A DNA stretch of 64,000 nt from Chryseobacterium culicis (GCF_002979755.1 NZ_PCPP01000001.1:2326665-2390664), one strand, 5' to 3'; counted from the stretch's first letter, positions 45,287 through 54,189 are shown. Translations and numbers: made by a program. The notes: generated by a model not told the origin, from the sequence alone.

Positions 45287-45341
45287 TGAGCAATGAGTAA
45301 TGAGTAATGAATAATGAGTAATGGGTAATGGGCAATGAATA
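45279..45341 (+). repeat. heptamer microsatellite (ATGAGTA)9 across the recQ stop
   Basis: Nine consecutive 7-base units, each ATGAGTA or one to two changes away (ATGAGCA, ATGAATA, ATGGGTA, ATGGGCA). The first unit supplies the last codons and the stop TAA of recQ (45284-45286). Confidence 0.85.
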
Positions 45342-45438
45342 GTAAATTTATTGTGGTAAAATCATGATGAACTCATTCTATCTCTGAAACTCTCCTGCCC
45401 TCAAACTTAAACACTTTCCGACTCTCAGATCAAAAACT

Positions 45439-45446
45439 TATCTTTG
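45439..45446 (+). promoter_or_regulatory. predicted -7 box for fmt, possibly leaderless
   Basis: TATCTTTG matches TAnnTTTG and ends 4 bases before the fmt ATG at 45451, so the transcript may start at or beside the start codon. Confidence 0.5.
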
Positions 45447-45450
45447 CACT

Positions 45451-46398
45451 ATGAAATCATTGAAAGTCGTTTTTTTAGGGACTCCTGAGTTTGCAAAAAC
45501 TTCTTTGGAGGCCATCCATCAATCTCACCATCAGGTGGTAGGTGTAGTCACTGTAGCTGATAAAGCAAGTGGACGTGGACAAAAAATTCACCAATCACCG
45601 GTAAAAATCTATGCAGAAGAAAATAATATTCCTGTTTTCCAGCCGGAAAAGTTAAGAAATCCGGAATTTTTAGAAGAACTTAGAAAACTGGATGCCGATG
45701 TTTTTGTAGTCGTTGCTTTCAGAATGATGCCTAAAGTACTTTTTGAAATGCCTAAAATGGGAACATTCAATCTTCATGCTTCACTACTTCCTGATTACAG
45801 AGGTGCTGCTCCTATCAATTATGCCGTTATTAACGGAGAAGAAAAATCCGGAGCTACGACTTTCTTTATCAATGAAAAAATTGACGAAGGTAATATTCTG
45901 CTTCAGCAGGAAATGGAAATTTTGCCTGATGAAAATGCGGGAAGCCTTCACGACAGACTAATGGAGATGGGCTCAGGACTTGTCGTAAAAACGTTGGATG
46001 CCCTTGCTGAAAATACGATTGAAGAAAAACCTCAGCCTCAGGTGGAACATCCTAAAAATGCTTATAAAATTTTCAAGGAAGATACCCGAATCAATTGGGT
46101 ACAGCCTTCAAAAACTGTTCATCAGTTTATTCTGGGAATGTCACCTTATCCTGCGGCTTTCACCACGTTGAAGATTGAAAACGAAGAAAAAGGATTAAAA
46201 ATATTCGGAGGAAAGTTTGAACTTTCTGATCACGGAAAGCCAGCAGGAACTCTTGATATTTCAAAAAATGAATTTAAAATCTATACCCAGGACGGAATCT
46301 ACTATCCTCTGGAACTTCAGTTGGAAGGTAAAAAAAGAATGATGGTTAAAGATTTCCTGAACGGTTTCCGAAATTTTGATGGAATCACATTAATCTAA
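45451..46398 (+). CDS. fmt: methionyl-tRNA formyltransferase
   Basis: Formylates initiator Met-tRNA for translation start. 315 residues. The N-terminal formyl-transferase fold has VVFLGTPEFAKTSLEAI (5-21) and the catalytic signature FNLHASLLPDYRGAAPINYA (about 107-126), whose Asn and His are in that stretch and the Asp in FINEKIDEGNIL (about 145). The C-terminal tRNA-binding barrel begins near 205 (INWVQPSKTVHQFI). The start matches the family. It is followed by a bidirectional terminator. Confidence 0.96.
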   Translation: MKSLKVVFLGTPEFAKTSLEAIHQSHHQVVGVVTVADKASGRGQKIHQSPVKIYAEENNIPVFQPEKLRNPEFLEELRKLDADVFVVVAFRMMPKVLFEMPKMGTFNLHASLLPDYRGAAPINYAVINGEEKSGATTFFINEKIDEGNILLQQEMEILPDENAGSLHDRLMEMGSGLVVKTLDALAENTIEEKPQPQVEHPKNAYKIFKEDTRINWVQPSKTVHQFILGMSPYPAAFTTLKIENEEKGLKIFGGKFELSDHGKPAGTLDISKNEFKIYTQDGIYYPLELQLEGKKRMMVKDFLNGFRNFDGITLI

Positions 46399-46420
46399 AG
46401 ATTTATATCTTATTAAATAT

Positions 46421-46462
46421 AAAGTCCCAAAAGTTTGTCTGTAGATACTTTTGGGACTTTTT
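46421..46462. terminator. bidirectional terminator between fmt and the Crp-like gene
   Basis: A perfect 14-bp stem AAAGTCCCAAAAGT / ACTTTTGGGACTTT (46421-46434 with 46447-46460) is followed by T. Confidence 0.9.
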
Positions 46463-46475
46463 CGATTTTTAACCA

Positions 46476-47057
46476 TCAGCCTTTACTGACAATTTTCTTC
46501 CGTATTCTGCTTATAAACTCAGGGGTTACTCCCAGATAAGCTGCAATCTGAATATTGGTAAGACGATGCGCTGTTTTCGGGTAATCCCTTAAAAATTCTA
46601 CATACCTTTCCTCTGAAGGTTTGCTTAGATTATCGATAATTCTTCGTTGCAATGCTATAATTGACTGCTGAAATTTAAGCCTCATCAATCTTTCAATTTC
46701 CGGCATTTCAGCATACAGTTTTTCTTTATCTTTTTTCGGAATAAGAAGAATCTCGCTATCCTCGAGTGCCTGAATATTAAGTTTTGAGGGAATGCGGTTG
46801 ATAAAACTGTCAATATCAGAAACCCACCAGTTTTCAATTCCAAAATATAATATCTGTTCGGCAGCATTATGATGGGTATGAAAAACTTTAAAGCATCCAC
46901 TCAGTATAAATCCTTCAAATTCGCAGATATCCCCTTCTTTTAAAAGGAATTCTTTCTTCTTTATTTTCCGAAGGTTAAAAGCACTGCAGTATTTCTCCAG
47001 ATTTTCGTCTGAGATATTAATATATTCCCGGATGTGTTTTTTTAATGGCTCAGTCAT
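46476..47057 (-). CDS. Crp/Fnr-family transcriptional regulator
   Basis: 193 residues. A cyclic-nucleotide-binding-like beta barrel (about 20-110: EFLLKEGDICEFEGFILSG) is followed by a dimer helix and a C-terminal helix-turn-helix (RLTNIQIAAYLGVTPEFISRIRK, i.e. NIQIAAYLGVTPEFISRI). No Fe-S cysteine cluster at the N-terminus is seen, so it is not an FNR-type oxygen sensor. Effector and targets are unknown. It stands alone between terminators. Confidence 0.87.
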   Translation of the reverse strand: MTEPLKKHIREYINISDENLEKYCSAFNLRKIKKKEFLLKEGDICEFEGFILSGCFKVFHTHHNAAEQILYFGIENWWVSDIDSFINRIPSKLNIQALEDSEILLIPKKDKEKLYAEMPEIERLMRLKFQQSIIALQRRIIDNLSKPSEERYVEFLRDYPKTAHRLTNIQIAAYLGVTPEFISRIRKKIVSKG

Positions 47058-47067
47058 CGTTTAAAAA

Positions 47068-47098
47068 TAAAAAAAGGTTTAGAAAAATCCTAAACCTT
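47068..47098 (-). terminator. terminator of ribB
   Basis: AAGGTTTAG / CTAAACCTT (47074-47082 with 47090-47098) is followed by a T run on the minus strand. Confidence 0.85.
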
Positions 47099-47158
47099 GT
47101 ATGTTGTATTGTAAACAGTCATGTATTGTGAAAAAAATCACCATTGACTATTCATTTA

Positions 47159-48280
47159 TTAGAGTTGTACCATCTCAGTAACCTCTACATCATATCCTCC
47201 AACCTGAGGTTTGATATTAGGGTTTTGAGTGATTACTTTAAACTTATTGATTCCTAAATTCTTCAAAATCTGCGTTCCAATTCCATAATCTCTGTAATTG
47301 TACGCTAATGTAGGATGCTGCTCCTGACCATCCTGATAGTTTAAGAATTGCTGAAGTTTTCTCAATGTATTTTCAGAATTAGAAACGTTATTGATGAAAA
47401 TAATTGCTCCTTTTCCAGCTTCATTTACCATATTGGTTACTTTTTCCAACAATGGTTTTTCACCGTTATTTAATCTTGTTAATACATCAAAATAAGAATC
47501 TGAAGACTGTACTCTTACCAACACAGGCTCATCTACAGTCCAAGCTCCTTTTGTCAGTGCAAAGTGGATCTGATCATTAGAAGTTTCTCTGAAGGCATAA
47601 AAATCAAACTCACCGTAATGCGTTTTCACTTTTTTCTCTTCAAGTCTTTCTACAAGATTTCCTTTTTTAAGCTGATAATGGATCAAATCTTCAATAGAAA
47701 CGATCTTCATATCGTGTTTTTGAGCAAAAGCATGAAGTTCAGGCAAACGAGACATCGTACCATCTTCGTTCATGATCTCACAGATCACTCCTCCTTCTTT
47801 TAAACCTGATAAATGCGTAAGATCAATCGCTGCTTCAGTATGTCCGGCTCTTTTCAATACCCCTCCTTTTCTTGCACGAAGCGGGAAAATGTGACCAGGT
47901 CTCATAAAGTCTGTAGGTTTGGATTTTTCATCCATCAGCGCTAAAATAGTCTTTGCTCTGTCTCCTGCAGAAATTCCGGTAGATGTTCCGTTACCCAGAA
48001 GGTCAACCGATACGGTAAAAGCAGTTTCTTTAGGATCGCTGCTTCTGCTTACCATCACTTCAAGTCCAAGCTCATCACATCTTTTTTCGGGAAGTGGCAT
48101 ACAGATCAGCCCTCTTCCGTGAAGCGCCATAAAATTGATAATTTCCGGCGTTGTCAGCTCTGCCGCACAAAGAAAATCACCTTCATTTTCTCTGTCTTCA
48201 TCATCTACTACTATGATTATTTTACCATTTTTAAGGTCTTCAATAGCCTCTGGAATAGTATTTAATTTAATATCGGACAT
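47159..48280 (-). CDS. ribB: 3,4-dihydroxy-2-butanone-4-phosphate synthase with degenerate GTP cyclohydrolase II-like half
   Basis: 373 residues with RibBA layout. The N-terminal half (1-205) is an intact DHBP synthase for riboflavin: VVDDEDRENEGDFLCAAE, RPGHIFPLRARKGGVLKRAG and HTEAAIDLTHLSGL. The C-terminal half keeps the fold and RDYGIGTQILKNLGI, but the zinc and catalytic elements of RibA are gone. The HSEC segment reads QSSD, the RCDCG segment NNGEK-like (DVLTRLNNGEK), and the QEGRGIGL segment NNVSNSEN. The protein is therefore expected to act only as RibB, with a separate RibA elsewhere. Confidence 0.9.
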   Translation of the reverse strand: MSDIKLNTIPEAIEDLKNGKIIIVVDDEDRENEGDFLCAAELTTPEIINFMALHGRGLICMPLPEKRCDELGLEVMVSRSSDPKETAFTVSVDLLGNGTSTGISAGDRAKTILALMDEKSKPTDFMRPGHIFPLRARKGGVLKRAGHTEAAIDLTHLSGLKEGGVICEIMNEDGTMSRLPELHAFAQKHDMKIVSIEDLIHYQLKKGNLVERLEEKKVKTHYGEFDFYAFRETSNDQIHFALTKGAWTVDEPVLVRVQSSDSYFDVLTRLNNGEKPLLEKVTNMVNEAGKGAIIFINNVSNSENTLRKLQQFLNYQDGQEQHPTLAYNYRDYGIGTQILKNLGINKFKVITQNPNIKPQVGGYDVEVTEMVQL

Positions 48281-48334
48281 TTTTACTTTTTATTTGTGCA
48301 AAGATACTCATAAAAATAAGCATCTCCCAACTAA

Positions 48335-49351
48335 TTATGAATGGTTTATTACGCTTTGGATAGAGTTCGTTGCCTCTCTGAAAATCTCATAAGATCTCAA
48401 TCTTTTCTGATGGTCATAGATATGTGAGTTGATCATCATTTCATCCACCTGAAATCTTTCCTGGAAATTTGTAAGCTTTTCCTGAACTTCCGCCTGATCC
48501 CCAATAAACGTATATCTCAGCTTTTGTAAAACCATAGATTTTTCCATTGAAGACCAGATCTCATCCATATCATCCACTGGCGGAGCAAAAGGCTTTCTAT
48601 CATTTCTTACAATATTGATGAATGCCTGGAATAAAGTAGTAGATATTTTATGGGCTTCTTCCGATGTTTCTGCTGCCACCCCGTTTACACAGGCAATGAT
48701 ATAAGGCTTGTCCAAATATTTTGACGGTTCAAAATGCTCTCTGTATATTTTAAAAGCCATTTCCATCTGCTCCGGAGCAAAATGTCCTGCAAATGCATAA
48801 GGTAGCCCAAGTTCTGCGGCCAGCCATGCACTATCTGTACTTGATCCAAGAATATAAATCGGAATATCAAGTCCTTCTCCGGGAATAGCCCGCACCATGG
48901 CCTCTGAATTTTCTTTTGAAAAATATCGTTGCAGTTCGAGGATTTGTCTTGGAAATTGTTCATTGATGAGAGCCGGATTTCTTCCTAAAGCCTGAGCTGT
49001 TAATCCATCGGTTCCCGGAGCTCTTCCTACTCCCAGATCAATTCTTCCCGGGAAAAGAGATTCAAGGGTTCCGAACTGTTCTGCAATGATCAAGGAACTA
49101 TGGTTGGGAAGCATAATTCCTCCCGAACCTACTCTGATTTTTTTCGTTCCATTGGCGATAAAACCAATCAAAACAGAAGTGGCAGAGCTGGCAATACTTT
49201 CCATATTGTGATGTTCTGCCAGCCAGAATCTTTTATAATCTAAATTTTCAGCGTGATTGGCTAATGATAAGCTGTCCTGAAAGGTATCGTAAATGCTTTT
49301 ACCTTGCTTTACAGGGGCAAGATCTAAAACAGAAATTTCAAAATTTTTCAT
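48335..49351 (-). CDS. luciferase-like (LLM class) flavin-dependent oxidoreductase
   Basis: 338 residues of bacterial luciferase-like TIM-barrel type, MsnO8 subgroup by appearance: ISVLDLAPVKQGKS (5-18), FWLAEHHNMESIASSATSVL (about 43), RIRVG-type KKIRVGSGGIMLPNHSSL, RIDLGVGRAPGTD, and YILGSSTDSAWLAAELGLPY. It uses reduced flavin; substrate unknown. It is read in the same direction as ribB, 54 bases upstream, and could share its transcript, a plausible pairing because RibB feeds flavin synthesis. Confidence 0.88.
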   Translation of the reverse strand: MKNFEISVLDLAPVKQGKSIYDTFQDSLSLANHAENLDYKRFWLAEHHNMESIASSATSVLIGFIANGTKKIRVGSGGIMLPNHSSLIIAEQFGTLESLFPGRIDLGVGRAPGTDGLTAQALGRNPALINEQFPRQILELQRYFSKENSEAMVRAIPGEGLDIPIYILGSSTDSAWLAAELGLPYAFAGHFAPEQMEMAFKIYREHFEPSKYLDKPYIIACVNGVAAETSEEAHKISTTLFQAFINIVRNDRKPFAPPVDDMDEIWSSMEKSMVLQKLRYTFIGDQAEVQEKLTNFQERFQVDEMMINSHIYDHQKRLRSYEIFREATNSIQSVINHS

Positions 49352-49588
49352 ATTGAGATGTTAATTTTTTCAAAGTTGATCCTGAATCTCCTTTGTCAAT
49401 TTCATAATTCTAAAGTGGTTTTTAAAAACCAAACAAATTTAAAACATAAAAACTGCATTAGTTACTTTTTGTAATTAATAAAAACAATGGCTCAGTTCAG
49501 GGAAAAACTATTGGAATAAAATTTTTGTTTATTTGATTTTACTTATAAGGTTTTGGGTAACTTGCAACATCATTTAATAACTAATAAC

Positions 49589-50045
49589 ATGAAGACAAAA
49601 ATAATGTATATCGAAAACAAATCCTTCGGACATAGCGGGCCGGCATGGATTGGTTTTGTGGAATTTTCAAAATCCGGACAAACTATTTACTGCAATGGGA
49701 AGGCTTTCAAAAAACTGAAAAGACCGGAATATGTTGCCAATTATTTTGATAATAGAAACCGGAGAAGAATACTGGGTATCCGGTATTAAGAAAAACGGAC
49801 AGGACAGACATTGGTGTGGAGGCGGAAAAATTATGCTTGATAAAAACTCTATGGATGAATATCTGAAACTGGTAGATTTCAATATCATAGACAAAAATCA
49901 CTTTGAGATCGTTGAATTCTCCAAAACAGATAAAAGCAGATTTAATGAAATAGAAAATACAGAAACTGAATTCAGAGATAACAGTTATTATGCTACTTTT
50001 TACGATAACAACCGAAGAAAATTAATCTTAGACACTAAAATTTAA
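49589..50045 (+). pseudogene. hypothetical gene split by a one-base insertion
   Basis: Two overlapping frames join into one protein. The first (from ATG 49589, MKTKIMYIENKSFGH) runs to FKKLKRPEYVANYFD and then goes out of frame. The second resumes at IETGEEYWVSGIKKNGQDRH and runs to TAA 50043-50045. Removing one A at 49751/49752 (in GATAATAGAAACC) restores a single frame of about 151 residues. No known function is recognised; the GxKKNGQDRHWxGGGKI block looks like a small family in this phylum. A recent inactivating mutation or a sequencing error is equally possible. Confidence 0.75.
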
Positions 50046-50483
50046 ATGAAAAATATTTATTTACTGCTTTTATCATTCTTTTTAATAAGCTGCTCTTTCA
50101 ATCAATTTTATAAAGACAGAGAATCAGACAAAACAGATGGTGAAAAAATTCCCATAAAATTTTATTGGGAACTTCGTTATGGAAAAAATCCGGATGATAT
50201 TTATAAGTTATTTGGTGAGAAGTTTTTTGAAGTGACCGATAAAGAAAAGCTTGTAAAACTTATGAAGACGGTCAATGAGATTGGTCCTGTTGAAGAATAT
50301 AATCTTGCCAAATGGGAAACAATGGTTGTGAAGGGAAACAACGCACGAAGTCAATACTTCTTCATGTATAATGTAAAAAGAGGGACTAAGAAAACAGAAG
50401 AATCTTTTACTTTAGAAAAAAATAAAGAAGGAGATATAAAAATAGTAGGCTACAAAGTTAATCGGGATTTATTAAACGAATAA
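50046..50483 (+). CDS. small lipoprotein of unknown function
   Basis: 145 residues. A signal peptide with lipobox FFLISC gives Cys16. The mature part has FYWELRYGKNPDDIYKLFG and a C-terminal beta-rich section FFMYNVKRGTKKTEESFTL followed by DIKIVGYKVNR, a pattern seen in small periplasmic domains that bind or fold against themselves. No family is assigned. The ATG follows the stop of the frameshifted gene with no gap, so they form an operon. Confidence 0.75.
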   Translation: MKNIYLLLLSFFLISCSFNQFYKDRESDKTDGEKIPIKFYWELRYGKNPDDIYKLFGEKFFEVTDKEKLVKLMKTVNEIGPVEEYNLAKWETMVVKGNNARSQYFFMYNVKRGTKKTEESFTLEKNKEGDIKIVGYKVNRDLLNE

Positions 50484-50486
50484 AAT

Positions 50487-50520
50487 AAAAGGGTTTTGAA
50501 TATTTTCAGAACCCTTTTAT
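50487..50520 (+). terminator. terminator after the lipoprotein gene
   Basis: AAAAGGGTTTTGAA pairs with TTCAGAACCCTTTT (one G-U) around TATT, followed by ATTTTA. Confidence 0.82.
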
Positions 50521-50641
50521 TTTACAAGCAAGAATTCTTGTTTTCAACAATGATCATATAAAAGTTTTTTTTAACATTAATAATTCAATATAATGAGATA
50601 TAATTTATTATATTCGTATACCCAATCTTAAAAAAATTAAT

Positions 50642-51487
50642 ATGAACAAAAATCCAAACAGTCTGTATCGGCAGATTCTGACAGGAAAAGCTGTGTTTAT
50701 GAGTTTTCTTATTGCAGCTACATTTTCCTCTTGCAGTAAAAACAATGAGGAAATTACCACCGAAGCCCAAACGAATGCCTTGAGCACAGACAATGTAAAA
50801 AAAGGAAAATTTGGAGGTCAGGACATTACCTATGAAAGAAAAAACGGAATGAATTTTTTCCAGGGAGATATTGTTCTTACCGACAAACAATTGTTAGAAG
50901 GCAGCGAACTCAATAAAGGCGGTGCCAGTTATTCCAGATGGCCCAATGGTAAAATTTACTATACCATTGCCAGCAATATGGGGTCAATCAACGTCAATAA
51001 AATCAATTCCGCAATCAGTGAGTATAATAATAAAACCAATACTCAATGGATCTACCGAAGCAATCAGTCTAACTATGTTGAATTTATTTTTGGGAGTTCA
51101 TCCGGATCAGATGGCTGGGCTCATATCGGATATCAGGGCGGAAAACAAACGGTTTCTTTGGATCAGTATATTTCTGTAGGATCCGTAATTCATGAAATGG
51201 GCCACACGGTAGGTCTTTATCACGAACATACCCGCAAAGACAGAGATCAATATGTAAAAATCCTTTGGAACAATATTCAAAATGGGCAGGCTTATAATTT
51301 TAATATCTACAATTCCGGGACAGACATAGGGCCTTTCAATATTAATTCAGTGATGATGTATTGGCCCACCTCCTATTCTAAAAACGGACTTCCTACGATT
51401 ACAAGAGCAGACAATTCAAATTTCACTTATAACAGAACAGGTTTTACAACCGGGGATATCAATACCATCAATGCGATGTATCCTTAA
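50642..51487 (+). CDS. astacin-like zinc metalloprotease lipoprotein (M12A)
   Basis: 281 residues. The N-terminus has a lipobox FSSC (Cys31). The mature domain opens SRWPNGKIYYTIA, as in astacins. The zinc site is complete: HEMGHTVGLYHEHTRKDRD (about 183-201) with three His and the Glu base, and the Met-turn SVMMYWP (about 238). It resembles flavastacin of related bacteria, but as an outer-membrane lipoprotein without further domains. No propeptide of usual size is clear between Cys31 and the domain beyond about 60 residues. Monocistronic. Confidence 0.9.
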   Translation: MNKNPNSLYRQILTGKAVFMSFLIAATFSSCSKNNEEITTEAQTNALSTDNVKKGKFGGQDITYERKNGMNFFQGDIVLTDKQLLEGSELNKGGASYSRWPNGKIYYTIASNMGSINVNKINSAISEYNNKTNTQWIYRSNQSNYVEFIFGSSSGSDGWAHIGYQGGKQTVSLDQYISVGSVIHEMGHTVGLYHEHTRKDRDQYVKILWNNIQNGQAYNFNIYNSGTDIGPFNINSVMMYWPTSYSKNGLPTITRADNSNFTYNRTGFTTGDINTINAMYP

Positions 51488-51511
51488 TTTCAAAGAACTT
51501 TTGTGACCATC

Positions 51512-51547
51512 AAAAAGGGAAGAATTCTTATGAATTCTTCCCTTTCT
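51512..51547. terminator. bidirectional terminator overlapping the helicase stop
   Basis: A perfect 14-bp stem AAAGGGAAGAATTC / GAATTCTTCCCTTT (51514-51527 with 51532-51545). On the minus strand the last codons and stop of the Pif1-like gene (51528) are inside the hairpin. Confidence 0.9.
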
Positions 51548-53654
51548 TATAATTATAATGATTAATCAAAATCCTGATTTCATTGAATTCAAAATGGTTG
51601 GGCAATGCATTCTTCCACTCAGTCAATGTTTCGTGTGGGTTTTTGTAGAACTCCTCTTCAAACGCTTTGATTTTATCTGAGGTGATCACTCTTGCAATAT
51701 CCAGCAATCCCTGTTCTGCAAATTTGGCAAGATGGCCAATGACCGTTTCTTTTACCAAACCTCTTTCAAGGGCAATTTCTCCAATGGTTTTTCCCTGTTC
51801 AAACAACTGAAAAGTTAAAACCTGAGACGGAACTTTGGCTATTTTCAGATTGATTTCCTTATCATTTTTTTCATCTAAAAGTTTCGTTTCAAGAAGGTAA
51901 ATATCTCTTAAACTGTTCAGGTATTCTTCAATATCCTCCAGCCAGCTTTTAAATTCTTCGTTATATTGTTTTAAACCTTTCGCTCCTTTTATTTCAGCAT
52001 AGAATTCTTTCAAAGGATCGAAAATCTTATTCCTGGTTTCTGTAAAAAAGAAATTAACCGCTCCTTTTGACTTGCTTTCAATTTCGGACCAATCTTCTTT
52101 TTGTTCAATAAAATTATTAACCTTCTGAAAAATGATACGTTCCAATTTTTCAAATATTTTCCCAAGATTTACCGCTTCATGTTTCAATTGCAGATAAAGC
52201 TGCTTGGTCTTTACATGATCGATATTTTTGGTCACAATCGAAAGGTTGTTCCATTCTTCTACCTCTTTTAAAAACCATGTACAATCTAATGTACGAAGTA
52301 CTTTTCTGATGCTGTAATCATATTTTTCCTGGTTCAGGATGGCTTCAACATGGTCGTTGGCAATAGTATCTGTATGGAAATGTAAGATTCGGTTATCCTT
52401 GAAAATAACTTCAGGTGTAATTTTTGATTTTAACACAATTCCTTCCAATGTTCTGCAACGGGATAAAGCTACATACACCTGACCGGCTGTAAAACTTTTT
52501 CCGGCATCAATAATGACTTTATCAAACGTTAATCCCTGACTTTTATGGATGGTTACCGCCCATGCTAATTTGATAGGAAACTGCTCGAAACTTCCTAAAA
52601 CTTCTTCCTGGATATTTTTATCTGTATCAAGGAAATATTTTTTCTGTTCCCAGGTTTCTCTTTTTACAACAATTTCGTTTTCGCTTTCGTCCAGTACAAC
52701 ACGGACTTCATTTTCATCCAATCCGATGACCTCGCCCAGTTTTCCGTTAAAATATTTCTTTTCTCCTGAAATGTCATTTCGGATAAACATGATCTGGGCT
52801 CCGATTTTCAGTTCTAAAAACTGTTCGTTCGGAAACTGGTTTTCTTTAAAATCACCTACCAGTTTAGCTTCATACACCTGAGGATCAACCTTTATCTCCG
52901 TTAGTTTTTCCTGATTGATCTCATCTGCCATTTTGTTGTGAGAACACAAATAAACATAAGACTCTTTCCCCATATCAAAATCAGGATCATACCTTTCATT
53001 GAGATGATTAAAGTCTATATTATCTACATCTCCATCACGGATCGCATTCAGAATTTCCAGAAACTCTTCGTCAGATTGTCTGTATACTTTTGTCAGCTCA
53101 ATGGTAACAATGGGAATTTCTTTAATGGCATGGCTGTCAAAAAAGAAAGGTGAATTGTAATACATTTTCAGAATATGCTCATCCCTCACTACTGGAGGAA
53201 GCTGGAACAGATCCCCGATGAACAGCATCTGTACCCCTCCAAATCTTTGATTATTCCTTCTGATAAATCGTAAAGAAAAATCCATCATATCCAAAACATC
53301 CGCTCTAAGCATCGAAACCTCATCAATAATAATGATTTCGACTTCTCTCAGAAGCTTCAGTTTATCTTTACGATATTTGAAATGGGGCATCAGGTCAGCA
53401 ATATTATTGGCCAAACTGGTATCTATCCTTTCTGTGGTGGGAAGAAAGGTTCTTAGTGGCAGTCCAAACATAGAATGGATGGTTACACCACCCGCATTGA
53501 TTGCAGCAATTCCCGTAGGAGCTACTACAATATGTTTTTTCTTTGTACGCCTTACAAAATCATTAAGAAATGTCGTTTTTCCTGTTCCGGCTTTCCCGGT
53601 TAAAAAAACGCTTCTGTTGGTATATTCTATTAAGTCAAAAAAATGATTGTTCAT
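51528..53654 (-). CDS. Pif1-like SF1 helicase with C-terminal HTH domain
   Basis: 708 residues from ATG 53654 (MNNHFFDLIEYTN). A TTG three codons upstream is less likely. The SF1B core has FLTGKAGTGKTTFLNDF (Walker A, about 14-30), VVAPTGIAAINAGGVTIHSM, IIIDEVSMLRADVLDMM (Walker B), GGVQMLFIGDLFQLPPV and AWAVTIHKSQGLTFDKVI, then VYVALSRCRTLEG. The middle part (about 470-600) is helical. The C-terminus (about 620-700: FEQGKTIGEIALERGLVKET) is a helix-turn-helix of the type on Bacteroidota Pif1/RecQ-like helicases. Probable role in G4 or fork processing. Confidence 0.9.
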   Translation of the reverse strand: MNNHFFDLIEYTNRSVFLTGKAGTGKTTFLNDFVRRTKKKHIVVAPTGIAAINAGGVTIHSMFGLPLRTFLPTTERIDTSLANNIADLMPHFKYRKDKLKLLREVEIIIIDEVSMLRADVLDMMDFSLRFIRRNNQRFGGVQMLFIGDLFQLPPVVRDEHILKMYYNSPFFFDSHAIKEIPIVTIELTKVYRQSDEEFLEILNAIRDGDVDNIDFNHLNERYDPDFDMGKESYVYLCSHNKMADEINQEKLTEIKVDPQVYEAKLVGDFKENQFPNEQFLELKIGAQIMFIRNDISGEKKYFNGKLGEVIGLDENEVRVVLDESENEIVVKRETWEQKKYFLDTDKNIQEEVLGSFEQFPIKLAWAVTIHKSQGLTFDKVIIDAGKSFTAGQVYVALSRCRTLEGIVLKSKITPEVIFKDNRILHFHTDTIANDHVEAILNQEKYDYSIRKVLRTLDCTWFLKEVEEWNNLSIVTKNIDHVKTKQLYLQLKHEAVNLGKIFEKLERIIFQKVNNFIEQKEDWSEIESKSKGAVNFFFTETRNKIFDPLKEFYAEIKGAKGLKQYNEEFKSWLEDIEEYLNSLRDIYLLETKLLDEKNDKEINLKIAKVPSQVLTFQLFEQGKTIGEIALERGLVKETVIGHLAKFAEQGLLDIARVITSDKIKAFEEEFYKNPHETLTEWKNALPNHFEFNEIRILINHYNYKKGKNS

Positions 53655-53736
53655 CGTTGTCAAAAATACGGAAATGAATTTGAATTTCTTACCTTGGCAT
53701 AAGTTTTGAAAATTTATAAAAAGAAAAAAGTTTATT

Positions 53737-54189
53737 GTGAAAAAATTATTCTTTCATATCCCGGCAATAGTATTATGTACTACACTAACTCTGGTTTCAT
53801 GTAATACATCAAAAAATGCCAATACCAATCTTCCTATTGATATCGCAGACAGACCTGCTGACGAAGAAAGTCAGAAATATGAACAGGCACAGCTCGACCG
53901 ATTAAAAGCCTCTATCGAATCTGAAGTATCAGGAGAAAAATGTACGGATGCCAATGAATGGACATTTGCTCCCATGGGATCGAAATCCTGTGGTGGCCCT
54001 CAGCAATACATTGCCTATCCTAAGAAAATAGAAGAGACTTTCTTACCAAGAGTGAATGAGTATACGGATAAAGTGAAAGCTTTTAATGAAAAGTATAATA
54101 TTATGTCTGACTGTATGATGATCACGCCTCCTACCTCTCTCAAATGTATCAATGGCAAGGTAAGAATGATCACACCGGACAATAACTAA
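53737..54189 (+). CDS. small lipoprotein of unknown function
   Basis: 150 residues beginning at a GTG codon. The signal peptide has lipobox TLVSC (Cys22). The mature protein contains four further Cys, likely two disulfides (GEKCTDANEWTFAPMGSKSC and SDCMMITPPTSLKC), and a helical KKIEETFLPRVNEYTDKVKAF segment. The family is unknown to me; the sequence WxFxPxGSKxCGGPQxYIAY looks conserved-domain-like and suggests a periplasmic binding or inhibitor fold, which is only a guess. Monocistronic. Confidence 0.75.
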   Translation: MKKLFFHIPAIVLCTTLTLVSCNTSKNANTNLPIDIADRPADEESQKYEQAQLDRLKASIESEVSGEKCTDANEWTFAPMGSKSCGGPQQYIAYPKKIEETFLPRVNEYTDKVKAFNEKYNIMSDCMMITPPTSLKCINGKVRMITPDNN

